The position numbers and the translations under genes were made by a program. DNA of 64,000 nt from Neptunomonas qingdaonensis (GTDB taxonomy: Bacteria > Pseudomonadota > Gammaproteobacteria > Pseudomonadales > Balneatricaceae): positions 62,001 to 126,000 of the forward strand of contig NZ_FOOU01000006.1 in assembly GCF_900113275.1 (NCBI RefSeq). The letters are read 5' to 3'. The notes under the pieces are model-generated. The model made no database searches and was not told the origin of the DNA. It saw nothing but the letters and a program-made list of their open reading frames with translations. Of this stretch, positions 1-10,517 are shown piece by piece (position 1 is the stretch's first letter; each line of letters opens with the position of its first letter).

Positions 1-175
1 TATAGCGGGTTTTAAAATAGATTTTTGTGACGTTATTCGATATCCATTAATCAAATACCAGAAAATAGTGCCTTTATATGAGCAGCATTCACGTTTAATT
101 GAAATGAACTCAGTAAATTCATTCGTGATTTGCTTTATCATATGCACCTTTATTTCTCGTATTGGATAGTATTCG

Positions 176-3100
176 ATGGCTCAGACGATTTCACAACAAC
201 TCGAAGCAGCACTCCAGCAACGCATCATGATTCTTGATGGCGGCATGGGAACTATGATTCAGGGCTACCAACTGGAGGAAGCTGACTACCGGGGTGAACG
301 TTTTGCCGACTGGGCTTCTGATGTCAAAGGTAACAATGACCTGCTGGTTCTGACTCAACCCAAGATCATCAAAGATATTCACCGCGACTATCTGGACGCC
401 GGTGCAGATATCATCGAGACCAATACCTTTAACGCAACCCAGATTGCGATGGCTGATTACAATATGGAATCACTCAGCCATGAAATCAATCTGCAAGCCG
501 CCCGGCTTGCTCGCGCCGCCTGTGATGAAGCCACCGCTGAAACGCCAGATCGTCCACGCTATGTAGCGGGTGTGCTTGGCCCGACTAACCGTACTTGCTC
601 TATCTCGCCGGATGTTAATGATCCTGGTTACCGCAATGTCAGCTTTGATGAGTTGGTAGAAGCTTACACCGAATCGATTGACGGTTTGCTTGAAGGTGGT
701 TCCGATATCATTCTGATTGAGACCGTGTTTGATACACTCAACGCCAAAGCCGCCATCTATGCCGTTGAACAATACTTTGATGATCACAACTTACGTGTAC
801 CGGTAATGATCTCGGGTACGATTACCGATGCATCCGGCCGTACACTTTCAGGACAGACAACAGAAGCTTTCTGGAATTCAGTTCGCCATGCTAACCCTAT
901 TGCGATCGGGCTCAATTGCGCACTCGGTCCAAAAGAACTTCGCCAGTATATTGAAGAGCTTTCGCGTATTGCTCAATGCCATGTTTCTGTGCATCCCAAT
1001 GCCGGTTTACCCAACGCCTTTGGCGAATATGATGAATCCCCGGAAGAGATGGCCGATGAGATTGGCGAATGGGCAGCTTCTGGCTTTTTAAACATTGTGG
1101 GGGGGTGCTGTGGTACAACACCAGAACATATCCGTGTTATTCGTGAATCGGTAGAGAAGCACCCTCCTCGCCAGATTCCCGACCTGCCTGTCGAAATGCG
1201 CTTAGCAGGATTAGAGCCCATGCATGTGGGTGCCAACACCTTATTTGTCAACGTCGGAGAACGAACCAACGTTACCGGCTCAGCTGCCTTCAAGCGCCTG
1301 ATTAAAGAAGGTGATTATGAGACGGCTCTGGCGGTCGCACGCCAACAAGTTGAAAACGGTGCTCAGATCATCGATATCAACATGGACGAAGGCATGCTGG
1401 ATTCAGAAGCGGCAATGGAGCGTTTCCTGAAACTGATTGCCTCCGAACCTGATATCTCTCGCGTCCCAATCATGATCGACTCTTCCAAATGGGAGGTGAT
1501 CGAAACCGGCCTGAAGTGCATTCAGGGTAAAGGGATCGTTAACTCCATTTCGATGAAAGAGGGTGTCGAAAAATTTAAAGAACAGGCGAAATTAGTTCGC
1601 CGTTACGGTGCTGCTGTTATCGTCATGGCGTTTGATGAAGTAGGACAGGCAGACACCCGCGAACGTAAAATTGAGATCTGTGCTGAGTCTTATCGGATTC
1701 TCGTGGATGAAGTGGACTTCCCGCCAGAAGATATAATTTTTGACCCTAACATCTTTGCTGTTGCCACCGGTATTGACGAGCACAACAACTATGCACTTGA
1801 TTTTATTCAAGCAACGGGCTGGATCAAACAGAACCTGCCTTACGCCAAAATTTCAGGGGGGGTTTCTAACGTATCCTTCTCATTCCGCGGCAACAATCCG
1901 GTACGTGAAGCGATTCATTGCGTATTTCTTTATCATGCCATTCAACAAGGCATGGACATGGGGATTGTTAACGCCGGACAGCTGGCCATCTATGACGACC
2001 TTCCCGAAGAACTGAAAGAGCTGGTCGAAGATGTTATTCAGAACCGCCGCTCAGACTCTACGGAGCGCCTGCTCGCCGTTGCTGATAAATATCGTGGTGA
2101 TGGATCAGAAGAAAAAGCGCCCGAAACTCAGGAATGGCGGTCCTGGGAAGTTAACCAACGCTTATCACATGCCCTGGTTAAAGGAATTACCGACTTTATC
2201 GAGGACGATGTAGAAGAATGCCGTCAAAACTACGAACGCCCTATTCAGGTTATCGAAGGCCCGTTAATGGACGGCATGGGTATTGTTGGTGACCTTTTTG
2301 GTTCCGGCAAAATGTTTCTGCCGCAGGTGGTCAAATCTGCTCGCGTGATGAAAAAAGCTGTGGCGTATTTGATGCCCTTTATTGAAGCCGGTAAAGCTGA
2401 CAATGAATCCAGCTCAGCGGGTAAAGTCGTGATGGCGACGGTAAAAGGCGATGTACACGATATCGGCAAAAACATTGTCGGTGTCGTACTGCAGTGTAAC
2501 AATTTTGAAATTATCGATCTGGGCGTCATGGTGTCCGCTGAAAAAATCCTGACGACCGCCCGCGAATCTAACGCCGACCTGATCGGCCTCTCGGGTCTGA
2601 TCACGCCATCGCTGGACGAAATGGTACATGTTGCTAAAGAGATGCAGCGCCAGGGTTTTAGTATTCCGTTAATGATTGGTGGTGCCACAACGTCAAAAGC
2701 ACATACCGCTGTGAAAATCGAACCTTCGTTTAAACGTGATCAAGTGGTGCATGTCACTAATGCTTCACGTGCTGTCGGTGTCGCATCCGCGCTGTTATCG
2801 AAAGACAGAAAATCATCTTATATCAAAGAGATACAAGAAGATTATCAAGCAACACGTGAACGTCATGCCGCCCGCCAAACGGATAAACGCCGCGTACCTA
2901 TCAATGTAGCGCGGAGTAACAAGTTCAACATAGACTGGAATAACTACACACCGCCGGTACCAAACCAGCTTGGCATCCAGATTATCGACAATCTGGATCT
3001 GAATATCCTGCGTGACTACATCGACTGGAGCCCGTTCTTCCATTCATGGGAACTGGCCGGACGTTATCCGCGCATTCTCAGCGACGAAGTGGTGGGCGAA

Positions 3101-3880
3101 GAAGCGACTAAACTGTTCGCCGATGCACAGCGCGTATTAGATGACCTGATCAATAACAAAAAACTACAGGCACGCGCAGTATACGGACTGTTTCCTGCTA
3201 ACAGCGTCAATGATGACGATATAGAACTGTATACTGATGAGACACGCTCAGAAGTATTGATGACGTTACATCACTTGCGCCAGCAAACGGAGAAAATTGC
3301 CGGCAAACCCCATTTGTGCCTGTCCGACTTTATTGCACCTAAAGCAAGCGGCAAACCTGACTATCACGGAGCCTTTGCCGTAACAACAGGCTTTGGCGTA
3401 GACGAATTGGCAGCGATGTATGAAGCTGACCATGATGACTATCATAGTATTATGGTTAAAGCTCTGGCTGACCGCTTAGCAGAGGCCTTTGCAGAATACC
3501 TGCATGCGGTTGTGCGTAAAGAAGCCTGGGGGTATGTGGCAGATGAAAATTTGCAGAATTCAGATCTGATCAAGGAAAAATATCAGGGTATACGTCCTGC
3601 CCCTGGCTATCCAGCCTGCCCGGATCATACTGAAAAAGGTTTGCTGTGGGAGCTATTGGATGTAGAGGCCCGCACAGGTATTACCATTACTGAGTCTTAC
3701 GCTATGCTACCCACAGCTGCAGTGAGCGGCTGGTATTTCAGTCATCCTCAATCCCAGTATTTTGGTGTTGCCAAGATTGGTGAAGATCAGGTTAATAATT
3801 ATGCAACACGCACCGGCATGGAAATGCATGTTGCTGAGCGCTGGTTATCGCCAAATCTGGGGTATGAGCCGGAAGAGTGA
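176..3880 (+). CDS. metH: Cobalamin-dependent methionine synthase MetH
   Basis: Transfers a methyl group from 5-methyltetrahydrofolate to homocysteine through protein-bound cobalamin, in the cytoplasm. At 1234 residues it has the full family length and all four modules. The N-terminal homocysteine domain carries the zinc cysteines in GLNCALGP and [11 protein letters not shown] pterin-binding domain follows ([10 protein letters not shown] onward). The B12 cap and Rossmann domain has DVHDIGKN, whose cobalt-ligating His is residue 761. The C-terminal AdoMet-binding reactivation domain includes the [15 protein letters not shown] stretch. The ATG at 176 is followed directly by the homocysteine-domain start; the ribosome site is weak. 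It is transcribed alone, converging on the fds operon. No cobalamin riboswitch is visible in the 175 bases upstream. Identification is very secure. Confidence 0.98.
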   Translation: MAQTISQQLEAALQQRIMILDGGMGTMIQGYQLEEADYRGERFADWASDVKGNNDLLVLTQPKIIKDIHRDYLDAGADIIETNTFNATQIAMADYNMESLSHEINLQAARLARAACDEATAETPDRPRYVAGVLGPTNRTCSISPDVNDPGYRNVSFDELVEAYTESIDGLLEGGSDIILIETVFDTLNAKAAIYAVEQYFDDHNLRVPVMISGTITDASGRTLSGQTTEAFWNSVRHANPIAIGLNCALGPKELRQYIEELSRIAQCHVSVHPNAGLPNAFGEYDESPEEMADEIGEWAASGFLNIVGGCCGTTPEHIRVIRESVEKHPPRQIPDLPVEMRLAGLEPMHVGANTLFVNVGERTNVTGSAAFKRLIKEGDYETALAVARQQVENGAQIIDINMDEGMLDSEAAMERFLKLIASEPDISRVPIMIDSSKWEVIETGLKCIQGKGIVNSISMKEGVEKFKEQAKLVRRYGAAVIVMAFDEVGQADTRERKIEICAESYRILVDEVDFPPEDIIFDPNIFAVATGIDEHNNYALDFIQATGWIKQNLPYAKISGGVSNVSFSFRGNNPVREAIHCVFLYHAIQQGMDMGIVNAGQLAIYDDLPEELKELVEDVIQNRRSDSTERLLAVADKYRGDGSEEKAPETQEWRSWEVNQRLSHALVKGITDFIEDDVEECRQNYERPIQVIEGPLMDGMGIVGDLFGSGKMFLPQVVKSARVMKKAVAYLMPFIEAGKADNESSSAGKVVMATVKGDVHDIGKNIVGVVLQCNNFEIIDLGVMVSAEKILTTARESNADLIGLSGLITPSLDEMVHVAKEMQRQGFSIPLMIGGATTSKAHTAVKIEPSFKRDQVVHVTNASRAVGVASALLSKDRKSSYIKEIQEDYQATRERHAARQTDKRRVPINVARSNKFNIDWNNYTPPVPNQLGIQIIDNLDLNILRDYIDWSPFFHSWELAGRYPRILSDEVVGEEATKLFADAQRVLDDLINNKKLQARAVYGLFPANSVNDDDIELYTDETRSEVLMTLHHLRQQTEKIAGKPHLCLSDFIAPKASGKPDYHGAFAVTTGFGVDELAAMYEADHDDYHSIMVKALADRLAEAFAEYLHAVVRKEAWGYVADENLQNSDLIKEKYQGIRPAPGYPACPDHTEKGLLWELLDVEARTGITITESYAMLPTAAVSGWYFSHPQSQYFGVAKIGEDQVNNYATRTGMEMHVAERWLSPNLGYEPEE

Positions 3881-3911
3881 TCATCAGAATTCTTCAGCTT
3901 TCATTATAAAA

Positions 3912-3944
3912 ATATGCACCGTGGCTATTCGCCTCGGTGCATAT
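3912..3944. terminator. Hairpin between convergent metH and fdsD
   Basis: Two perfect 10-base arms (ATATGCACCG and CGGTGCATAT) enclose an inner GGC/GCC pair around a 5-base loop. The hairpin lies between two convergent genes and is flanked by A-rich and T-rich sequence on either side, so it probably terminates transcription in both directions. There is no long uninterrupted T run. Confidence 0.6.
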
Positions 3945-3955
3945 ATCGCTTACGG

Positions 3956-3988
3956 CTTTTATAACTCTTATTACTTTTATAACTCTTA
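3956..3988. repeat. 15-bp direct repeat, two copies
   Basis: CTTTTATAACTCTTA occurs at 3956-3970 and again at 3974-3988, an 18-base period. It sits just after the metH/fdsD hairpin in AT-rich DNA. No function is apparent; replication slippage is the plain explanation. Confidence 0.6.
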
Positions 3989-4011
3989 TAAGGTATGAAT
4001 GACTGTAAGCA

Positions 4012-4251
4012 CTAAGTGCCAGGTGACGAGTATTGCTCAGACAATAGCATAACCGCTTGAGTTGCCAATACATTAAGCTTATCCCCACCTTCTTTAGCAT
4101 AGGCTATAAGCTCTTCTTTCATGGAGCGGGCCCAGAATTTTTTTATATGAGTTGCGATAAACTCAACGGACTCAGCATCGGTATCCAGATGGTTATTATC
4201 AGCAATTTGGTTTGCCATGATAATTAGCTGATCTAACTGCGAGTGACTCAT
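4012..4251 (-). CDS. fdsD: NAD-dependent formate dehydrogenase delta subunit FdsD
   Basis: A 79-residue protein of the small FdsD family, which is encoded with soluble NAD-dependent formate dehydrogenases and is thought to help assemble or stabilise the molybdenum enzyme. The visible family pattern is an N-terminal helix (LDQLIIMANQIADN), a central HIKKFWARSMKEELIAY segment and a final helix with LNVLATQAV. There are no cysteines or metal motifs. It is the last gene of the leftward operon fdsG-fdsB-fdsA-fdhD-fdsD, 78 bases after fdhD. Small size is normal for the family. Confidence 0.9.
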   Translation of the reverse strand: MSHSQLDQLIIMANQIADNNHLDTDAESVEFIATHIKKFWARSMKEELIAYAKEGGDKLNVLATQAVMLLSEQYSSPGT

Positions 4252-4329
4252 ATTCTGTTTGCTCCAATACTGCCAATCTTAAGTAATAAATAAAGTGATG
4301 TTGCTGTGTCGTTAATTATTAGATGCCAC

Positions 4330-5205
4330 TTATTCAGAATCATTTGTTAGCTCAGGGCTGTAACTCACATGCCGATGCGGGCGTGCAAAGCCAATCAGTT
4401 GTAACCCTGCTTCCCTGGCTAAGCGCAAAGCCAAACCGGTGGGTGCAGAAACAGCCACAAGCGCATTAATACCTACGGCTGTCACCTTCTGTACCATTTC
4501 ATAACTTGCACGGCTGGATATCAACACAAACCCCTGCTGCATATCGATGCCTTCGCGCACTAATGCTCCAATAAGCTTATCGAGCGCATTATGACGCCCC
4601 ACATCTTCCCGAATCATTAATATATCACCCTGTTTATTGCACCAGGCAGCGCCGTGACAAGCGCCTGTAAGCGCTTGCTGTGGCTGATTCTGATCTAGTT
4701 TCAGAACTGCATTTTGAATTGCCTGATCACTGACATGGCCAGGCCTTGTCAGTACTTTAATCGGCCTTACGGCTTGCTCAAGTGATTCAGCCCCACACAG
4801 GCCGCATCCGGTGCGACCTGTTAGATTGCGTCGTTGTTGTTTCAGCTGCATCATACGCTGAGAAGCAATATTCATCTGTACCTCAACACCGGCATCGTGT
4901 TGTTGCAGTTCAATGCCATAAAGCTCATCTGCACTGGTGAGAATGCCTTCTGTAATACTGAAGCCTAATGCAAAATCCTTTAAGTCATTTGGGCTGGTCA
5001 TCATCACGACATGTGAAATGCCGTTATAAACTAAGGCGACCGCCACCTCTTCCGCGACGTTGTCATGCGCAAGACTCAGATCACCCCGCTCCCAGCGATT
5101 AACAGAAACGCTCGCATGCAGCTCAAGTTGCAAGTCTTGTTGCAAGTCTGATTCTGCGCCAGGTTCAACGTCCTTATGAATGACCATTGTCGGGCACGCA
5201 GCCAT
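4330..5205 (-). CDS. fdhD: Formate dehydrogenase sulfurtransferase FdhD (copy 1)
   Basis: FdhD passes sulfur from a cysteine desulfurase to the bis-MGD cofactor of formate dehydrogenase, a step the enzyme needs for activity. This 291-residue copy has the canonical CxxC sulfur-carrying loop (TGCGLCGAE, Cys134 and Cys137) and conserved blocks such as ALGFSITEGIL and EDVGRHNALDKLIG. Its ATG shares one base with the fdsA stop codon (TAATG), so translation is probably coupled and the product likely serves FdsA. The first ~30 residues are poorly conserved and the true start could be slightly internal. A second, different fdhD lies at about 40-41 kb. Confidence 0.95.
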   Translation of the reverse strand: MAACPTMVIHKDVEPGAESDLQQDLQLELHASVSVNRWERGDLSLAHDNVAEEVAVALVYNGISHVVMMTSPNDLKDFALGFSITEGILTSADELYGIELQQHDAGVEVQMNIASQRMMQLKQQRRNLTGRTGCGLCGAESLEQAVRPIKVLTRPGHVSDQAIQNAVLKLDQNQPQQALTGACHGAAWCNKQGDILMIREDVGRHNALDKLIGALVREGIDMQQGFVLISSRASYEMVQKVTAVGINALVAVSAPTGLALRLAREAGLQLIGFARPHRHVSYSPELTNDSE

Positions 5206-8120
5206 TACCGGCTGACCTCTTCAGATCGATGGCGACGACCCTTTTTAAGGTAATCTTGTTGCTTTTTATTGAAGTCTTCAAAATTCTTCTGCCATTCAGA
5301 CGGTTGCGTTACCTTCTCAACCTGAACTGCCGTGACCTTATACTCCGGGCAGTTTGTCGCCCAATCTGAGCTATCCGTCGTAATTACATTGGCGCCACTG
5401 CCAGGATGGTGGAATGTTGTATACACAACACCTGGCTGCATACGTTGACTAATAACTGCACGCAGTACCGTTTGCCCTGCACGACTACTGATCCCTAACC
5501 AATCGCCTTGATTCACACCGCGCTCTTCTGCATCATGCGGATGAATTTCCAGCACATCTTCATCGTGCCATGTTTGGTTTTCTGTACGACGCGTTTGTGC
5601 GCCAACATTGTATTGCGAAAGAATACGCCCCGTTGTTAACAATAGCGGGAAGCGTCGGGTCGCACGCTCATCTGTTGCGACATACTCAGTAATTGCCAAG
5701 TTACCTTTGCCAATAGGAAAGTCTTCCACGTGCATAATCGGCATCCCTTCAGGATGCTGTTCGTTGCATGGCCACTGAATACTTCCCAGTTCTTCTAAGC
5801 GGTCGTAACTTACGCCGCTAAAGCTAGGTGTAAGACTGGCAATTTCATCCATAATTTCCGACGGGTGGCTATAATTCATCTCATAACCTAGCGCGTTAGA
5901 AAGCGCTACCGTCACTTCCCAATCTTCTTTTCCTGCCAAAGGCGGCATGACCTTACGAACACGGTTAATACGTCGCTCTGCATTAGTAAACGTGCCATTT
6001 TTCTCCAGGAATGTAGAGCCAGGCAACAAAACATGAGCAAATTTTGCCGTTTCATTAAGGAAGATATCCTGCACAATCACACAGTCCAGCGCTTTAAGTG
6101 CAGCTTCTACATGCTGAGTATTCGGGTCAGATTGCGCAATGTCTTCACCTTGCACGTACAAGGCTTTAAAGCTTCCAGCCAGTGCCGCATCAAACATGTT
6201 AGGAATACGCAAACCGGGTTCATCATCAAGTTTAACGCCCCATGCTGCTTCAAACCGGCCGCGCGCTTCATCGTCTGCTACATGCTGGTAACCAGGCAGT
6301 TCATGAGGAAAAGACCCCATATCACAAGAACCCTGTACGTTATTCTGGCCGCGTAGTGGATTAACTCCGACACCTTCGCGACCAATATTGCCGGTAGCCA
6401 ATGCTAAGTTGGCAATACCCATAACCATGGTTGAACCTTGACTATGCTCAGTCACGCCCAGTCCATAGAAGATCGCGCCGTTACCGGCATTGGCATAGAC
6501 CCGGGCCGCCCTTCGTACATCCCCGGCATCCACACCGGTAATGCTTTGCATGGCTTCGGGTGAGTTACGCTCTTCTCTGATAAATGCCTGCCATTTGAGA
6601 AATGCTTTATCGTCACAGCGCGAGGCTATAAACGCTTTATCTTCAAGACCTTCGCTCATAATGGTGTGTGCCAGTGAGTTCACTAAGGCGACATTAGTAC
6701 CCGGACGCAACGGTAGATGGATAGCATCTTTGAGATGAGGGGTTTTGAGTAGATCAATTTTGCGTGGATCAGCCACAATGAGCTGCGCACCTTCTCGCAA
6801 ACGACGACGCATCATAGAAGCAAACACCGGATGTGCATCGGTCGGATTAGCGCCGATCACCAGCATCGTATCGGTGTGTCTGATTGAGTCAAATGTCTGC
6901 GTTCCGGCAGACTCACCCAGCGTAGTTTTCAAACCATACCCCGTTGGGCTGTGACAAACGCGGGCGCAGGTGTCGGTGTTGTTATTACCAAAAGCCGCAC
7001 GAATCAATTTCTGCACGAGATAGGTTTCTTCATTCGTACAACGGGAAGAAGTGATACCACCAACACTTTCCCGCCCATACTTCGCCTGTACTTCTTTCAA
7101 ACGTTTTGCAGCAAAACCAATCGCATCTTCCCAGCTTACTTCACGCCATTGCTCATCGATATTGTCGCGGATCATCGGGGTTTTTATACGATCTTTATGG
7201 GTTGCATAGCCAAAAGCAAAACGCCCTTTAACACATGAGTGCCCCTGATTTGCTTCACCGCCTTTATAAGGCACCATGCGCACGACCTGGTCACCTTTCA
7301 TCTCCGCTTTAAACGAACAGCCAACACCGCAGTATGCACATGTTGTTACGATACTGTGTTCTGGCTGCCCCATCTCAATGACGTTATTCTCCATTAACGT
7401 CGATGTTGGGCATGCCTGCACACAAGCACCACAGGATACGCAGTCCGAATCGAGAAAGGAGTCATCCTGTCCTGCTACAATTTTCGAGGCAAAGCCTCGT
7501 CCATCAACGGTCAGCGCAAATGTACCCTGTACCTCTTCACAGGCACGCACACAACGCGAACAGACAATGCATTTACTCGGATCAAAGGTAAAATAAGGGT
7601 TGGATTTGTCCTTTTCAGCATCCAGATGGTTATGGCCATCAAAGCCATAGCGCACTTCACGCAAGCCGACAGCACCCGCCACATCCTGTAATTCGCAATC
7701 GCCATTTGAAGGGCAAGTTAAGCAGTCCAGCGGATGATCAGAGATGTACAATTCCATAATATTGCGACGCAGTTTGCCAATTTTCTCATTCTGCGTTGTT
7801 ACTTTCATACCGGCCTCAACCGGTGTTGTGCAGGAGGCCGGAAAGCCGCGACGACCTTCAATTTGTACAGCACAAAGCCTGCAGGAGCCAAACGCTTCGA
7901 GGTTATCGCTGGCGCATAGCTTTGGAATATTAATATCGGCCAGTGCTGCCGCTCGCAGTACCGATGTCCCTTCCGTCACGGTGATCTCAACACCATCTAC
8001 CTGTAACGTAATCAGGTTTTCTGACAGGCTCTGCGGCGTACCATAATCTTTATTGAAATCCATGTGCTCAGGATTCTGCTGCGTAGCGCCTTTTTGTTTT
8101 GGATCGTAATGCTGCAACAT
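5205..8120 (-). CDS. fdsA: NAD-dependent formate dehydrogenase alpha subunit FdsA
   Basis: Catalytic subunit of the soluble formate:NAD+ oxidoreductase, which oxidises formate at a bis-MGD molybdenum (or tungsten) centre. The 971-residue protein starts with a 2Fe-2S ferredoxin domain (LCASDNLEAFGSCRLC) and a His-Cys cluster region (DHPLDCLTCPSNGDCELQ). Two 4Fe-4S motifs follow (CIVCSRCVRACEE and CVSCGACVQACP), then the CAYCGVGCSF cluster and the molybdopterin domain. The metal ligand is Cys389 in ARVCHSP, so it is a cysteine and not a selenocysteine enzyme. I place the start at the ATG at 8120. It lies one base after the fdsB stop and has a GGAGG site ten bases upstream; the longer in-frame extension would run into fdsB. 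Confidence 0.96.
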   Translation of the reverse strand: MLQHYDPKQKGATQQNPEHMDFNKDYGTPQSLSENLITLQVDGVEITVTEGTSVLRAAALADINIPKLCASDNLEAFGSCRLCAVQIEGRRGFPASCTTPVEAGMKVTTQNEKIGKLRRNIMELYISDHPLDCLTCPSNGDCELQDVAGAVGLREVRYGFDGHNHLDAEKDKSNPYFTFDPSKCIVCSRCVRACEEVQGTFALTVDGRGFASKIVAGQDDSFLDSDCVSCGACVQACPTSTLMENNVIEMGQPEHSIVTTCAYCGVGCSFKAEMKGDQVVRMVPYKGGEANQGHSCVKGRFAFGYATHKDRIKTPMIRDNIDEQWREVSWEDAIGFAAKRLKEVQAKYGRESVGGITSSRCTNEETYLVQKLIRAAFGNNNTDTCARVCHSPTGYGLKTTLGESAGTQTFDSIRHTDTMLVIGANPTDAHPVFASMMRRRLREGAQLIVADPRKIDLLKTPHLKDAIHLPLRPGTNVALVNSLAHTIMSEGLEDKAFIASRCDDKAFLKWQAFIREERNSPEAMQSITGVDAGDVRRAARVYANAGNGAIFYGLGVTEHSQGSTMVMGIANLALATGNIGREGVGVNPLRGQNNVQGSCDMGSFPHELPGYQHVADDEARGRFEAAWGVKLDDEPGLRIPNMFDAALAGSFKALYVQGEDIAQSDPNTQHVEAALKALDCVIVQDIFLNETAKFAHVLLPGSTFLEKNGTFTNAERRINRVRKVMPPLAGKEDWEVTVALSNALGYEMNYSHPSEIMDEIASLTPSFSGVSYDRLEELGSIQWPCNEQHPEGMPIMHVEDFPIGKGNLAITEYVATDERATRRFPLLLTTGRILSQYNVGAQTRRTENQTWHDEDVLEIHPHDAEERGVNQGDWLGISSRAGQTVLRAVISQRMQPGVVYTTFHHPGSGANVITTDSSDWATNCPEYKVTAVQVEKVTQPSEWQKNFEDFNKKQQDYLKKGRRHRSEEVSR

Positions 8121-8121
8121 G

Positions 8122-9693
8122 TTATTTAGCCTCCGTCTGGATAGACATTCTGGAATGGGCCAGCGCAATATCTTCAGGGAAATACTTGAACGCACTCTTT
8201 ACCGGAATCGGCGTCATGCTGCCCATGGCACATAAAGACCCATCGATCATGGTTTCGCAAAGATCATCCAGCAGCGCAAGGTTAGCTTCAACTTTGTCAC
8301 CCGCTCTGATCTTATCGATCACTTCAACACCCCGGGTGGAACCAATGCGACATGGCGTACATTTTCCGCATGACTCCTCGACACAGAACTCCATAGAAAA
8401 GCGTGCCTGCTCTGTCATATCAACCGATTCGTCAAACACAACCACGCCGCCATGCCCCAAAACCGCACCGATCGCTGCAAAGGCTTCATAGTCCAGTGGT
8501 GTATCCCATTGGCTTTGGGGTAAATACGCGCCTAATGGCCCACCGACCTGAATAGCTCGCATGGGCAAACCTGTTTCGGTACCACCGGCAAAATCGTCGA
8601 GTAATTCGCGCAGAGTCGGACCAAATGCCAGTTCGACTAAGCCACCCTGTTTGATGTTACCGGCTAACTGAAATGGCAGAGTTCCGCGTGAGCGCCCCAT
8701 ACCGCAATCAGCATACGCTTTACTACCGTGCGCCATGATGAAAGGCACGGCTGCCAGTGATAGTACATTGTTAACGACAGTAGGCTGACCAAACAATCCT
8801 TTTATAGCAGGCAATGGCGGTTTAAAACGCACCACGCCTCGCTTACCTTCCAGACTTTCAAGTAATGATGTTTCTTCACCACAGATATACGCCGCCGCAC
8901 CTAAGCGCACCTCAAGGTCGAATTTCTTACCGCTGCCCTGGATGTTTTCACCGAGATAACCCGCTTGGTAAGCGTTAGCAATTGCCTCTTTCATAATCTG
9001 ATGAGCGACCGGATACTCTGAACGCAGGTAGATATAACCCTGAGTTGACCCGACCGCTAAACCGGCAATGATCATTCCTTCGACCAGCATCAAAGGATCT
9101 GCCTCCATAACTAACCTGTCGGCAAATGTACCCGAATCACCCTCATCCGCATTACACACAATATATTTTTGATCAGCAGCACAGTCATGCACGGTTTGCC
9201 ATTTGATACCTGTTGGAAATGCTGCGCCACCGCGGCCACGTAAACCCGACGCTTTCACTTCATCAACAATCATCTGACCGCTAAGCGCCAGACTGTTTTC
9301 CAGGCCTTTAAAGCCATCATGTAGTTTATAGTCAGCTATTGAAACAGGGTCTGTAATACCCGCACGGGCAAACGTCAGACGCTGCTGTTTTTTCAGATAG
9401 GGGATCTCTTCAGGATCACCCAGTGCCAGGCGGTGTGTACTCTTGCCTTCAGGCAAACCCGCATCAAACAGAGCGGCAACATCCCTTGCTTCGACTGGGC
9501 CATAAGCCACACGGCCATTGCCAGTTTGTACTTCTATCATGGGCTCAAGCCAGAACAAACCACGTGAACCATTTCGCACTAACTCAATATCAATCCCACG
9601 AGACTCAGCTTGGGCCAAAATCATACTAACGACTTTCTCGCCGCCCAAGGCCAGCGTGGTGGTATCACGCGGAACATAAATCTTGATGCTCAT
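8122..9693 (-). CDS. fdsB: NAD-dependent formate dehydrogenase beta subunit FdsB
   Basis: NuoF-like diaphorase subunit that carries FMN and one 4Fe-4S cluster and reduces NAD+ with electrons from FdsA. At 523 residues it matches the family. It has an N-terminal thioredoxin-like 2Fe-2S-type region without cysteines, then the NAD/FMN-binding core (GLRGRGGAAFPTGIKW, YIVCNADEGDSGTF, YICGEETSLLESLEGKRG). The cluster motif ESCGKCTPCRIG is near the C-terminus with a further Cys in LDDLCETMIDGSLCAMG. It overlaps the end of fdsG by four bases (ATGA) and abuts fdsA, so the three subunits are translationally coupled. Confidence 0.96.
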   Translation of the reverse strand: MSIKIYVPRDTTTLALGGEKVVSMILAQAESRGIDIELVRNGSRGLFWLEPMIEVQTGNGRVAYGPVEARDVAALFDAGLPEGKSTHRLALGDPEEIPYLKKQQRLTFARAGITDPVSIADYKLHDGFKGLENSLALSGQMIVDEVKASGLRGRGGAAFPTGIKWQTVHDCAADQKYIVCNADEGDSGTFADRLVMEADPLMLVEGMIIAGLAVGSTQGYIYLRSEYPVAHQIMKEAIANAYQAGYLGENIQGSGKKFDLEVRLGAAAYICGEETSLLESLEGKRGVVRFKPPLPAIKGLFGQPTVVNNVLSLAAVPFIMAHGSKAYADCGMGRSRGTLPFQLAGNIKQGGLVELAFGPTLRELLDDFAGGTETGLPMRAIQVGGPLGAYLPQSQWDTPLDYEAFAAIGAVLGHGGVVVFDESVDMTEQARFSMEFCVEESCGKCTPCRIGSTRGVEVIDKIRAGDKVEANLALLDDLCETMIDGSLCAMGSMTPIPVKSAFKYFPEDIALAHSRMSIQTEAK

Positions 9694-10184
9694 GATCTGA
9701 TCTCCAGCGCTACCGTTGTTAACTCATCAACCAGCTGATCGAATTTTTCGGGGGTTACACGACCAATAATATCGTCACCTATACGTATGGATGGACCACA
9801 GGCGCAGTTACCTAAACAATAAACATCTTCCAGACTAAACTCCCTGTCCGTCGTTGTTTGGTGATAATCGATACCCAGTTTTGCTTTAACATGTGCTTCT
9901 AATGCACGAGAGCCACGCGCCTGGCATGCTTCAGCCCGACACACCTCCAATGAATGCCGGCCCGGTGGCGTCATTCGAAAAAGATGGTAGAAGGTAACAA
10001 CGCCATGAATTTCTGCGCGGGTCTGATGCAACGCATCGGCAATCAGCGGTAACGATTCTGCGGGAATATAACCGGCTAAATTCTGAATACCATGCAAAAT
10101 CGGAAACAAAGCTCCGGGCTTGTGCTTTAGTGATGTAATCACCTCTTGCACTTCTTGAAGGTCCCATTGCACTAAATCATTCAT
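9690..10184 (-). CDS. fdsG: NAD-dependent formate dehydrogenase gamma subunit FdsG
   Basis: NuoE-like 2Fe-2S subunit of the soluble formate dehydrogenase, forming with FdsB the NADH-producing module. The 164-residue protein has the helical N-terminal part (PILHGIQNLAGYIP, TRAEIHGVVTFYHLFRMTPPGRH) and the thioredoxin-fold cluster ligands: VCRAEACQARG, then DVYCLGNCACGPS. It is the first gene of the leftward fds operon. The 333-base gap upstream separates it from a divergently read regulator. Confidence 0.95.
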   Translation of the reverse strand: MNDLVQWDLQEVQEVITSLKHKPGALFPILHGIQNLAGYIPAESLPLIADALHQTRAEIHGVVTFYHLFRMTPPGRHSLEVCRAEACQARGSRALEAHVKAKLGIDYHQTTTDREFSLEDVYCLGNCACGPSIRIGDDIIGRVTPEKFDQLVDELTTVALEIRS

Positions 10185-10517
10185 TGTTGTTGCACCTGTT
10201 TTACTGGCTCTGTGTAGAGGCTGCTTACTGAAAAGTCTTCCTGCTAAAAATCATCAACTACTAACGAGACATTCTCTACTACTCGGCAGTCGCTCTGCAT
10301 AAATTCGCATCAGCAAGGATAGTTTTATTATCTTCTAATCTAAAGTTACCATTATCAGGCGATTGTACAAATATGCATTTTTATGCCTATTATATTAAAC
10401 AGAGTAAAAACAGATAAAATAGGTTATATTTTTTCAATAATAAGCATATATATGTAATTGTATGCCTATTTAAATTAAGATTTTTGAATAGCTTCCGGGC
10501 ACAGAGAAATCAATATC
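10185..10517. promoter_or_regulatory. Divergent control region between fdsG and its regulator
   Basis: No gene. The 150 bases nearest the regulator gene are very AT-rich. TATGCCTATT occurs at 10382-10391 and 10461-10470, and an inverted AATAGG at 10418-10423, so this may be a cluster of regulator half sites. I could not find a clean -24/-12 promoter or a GGTCA-N3-TGACC palindrome here, unlike the second formate dehydrogenase locus. Promoter function is inferred from the divergent layout. Confidence 0.45.

Noticed and set aside
104-122. ATGAA-N9-TTCAT inverted repeat before metH as a MetR site
   Set aside because: The MetR consensus is TGAA-N5-TTCA; the spacing here is nine, and no cobalamin or SAM riboswitch structure is visible around it.
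8121-8195. Upstream extension of fdsA by 25 codons
   Set aside because: It lies inside fdsB, lacks a ribosome site, and the ATG at 8120 has a strong GGAGG.
10373-10393. GGCAT-N5-ATGC on the minus strand as a sigma-54 promoter for fdsG
   Set aside because: The GG to GC spacing is nine rather than ten and it lacks TTGC.
10410-10460. ModE-type box in the fds control region
   Set aside because: Only fragments of the CGTTATAT/ATATAACG pattern are present and the arms do not match each other.
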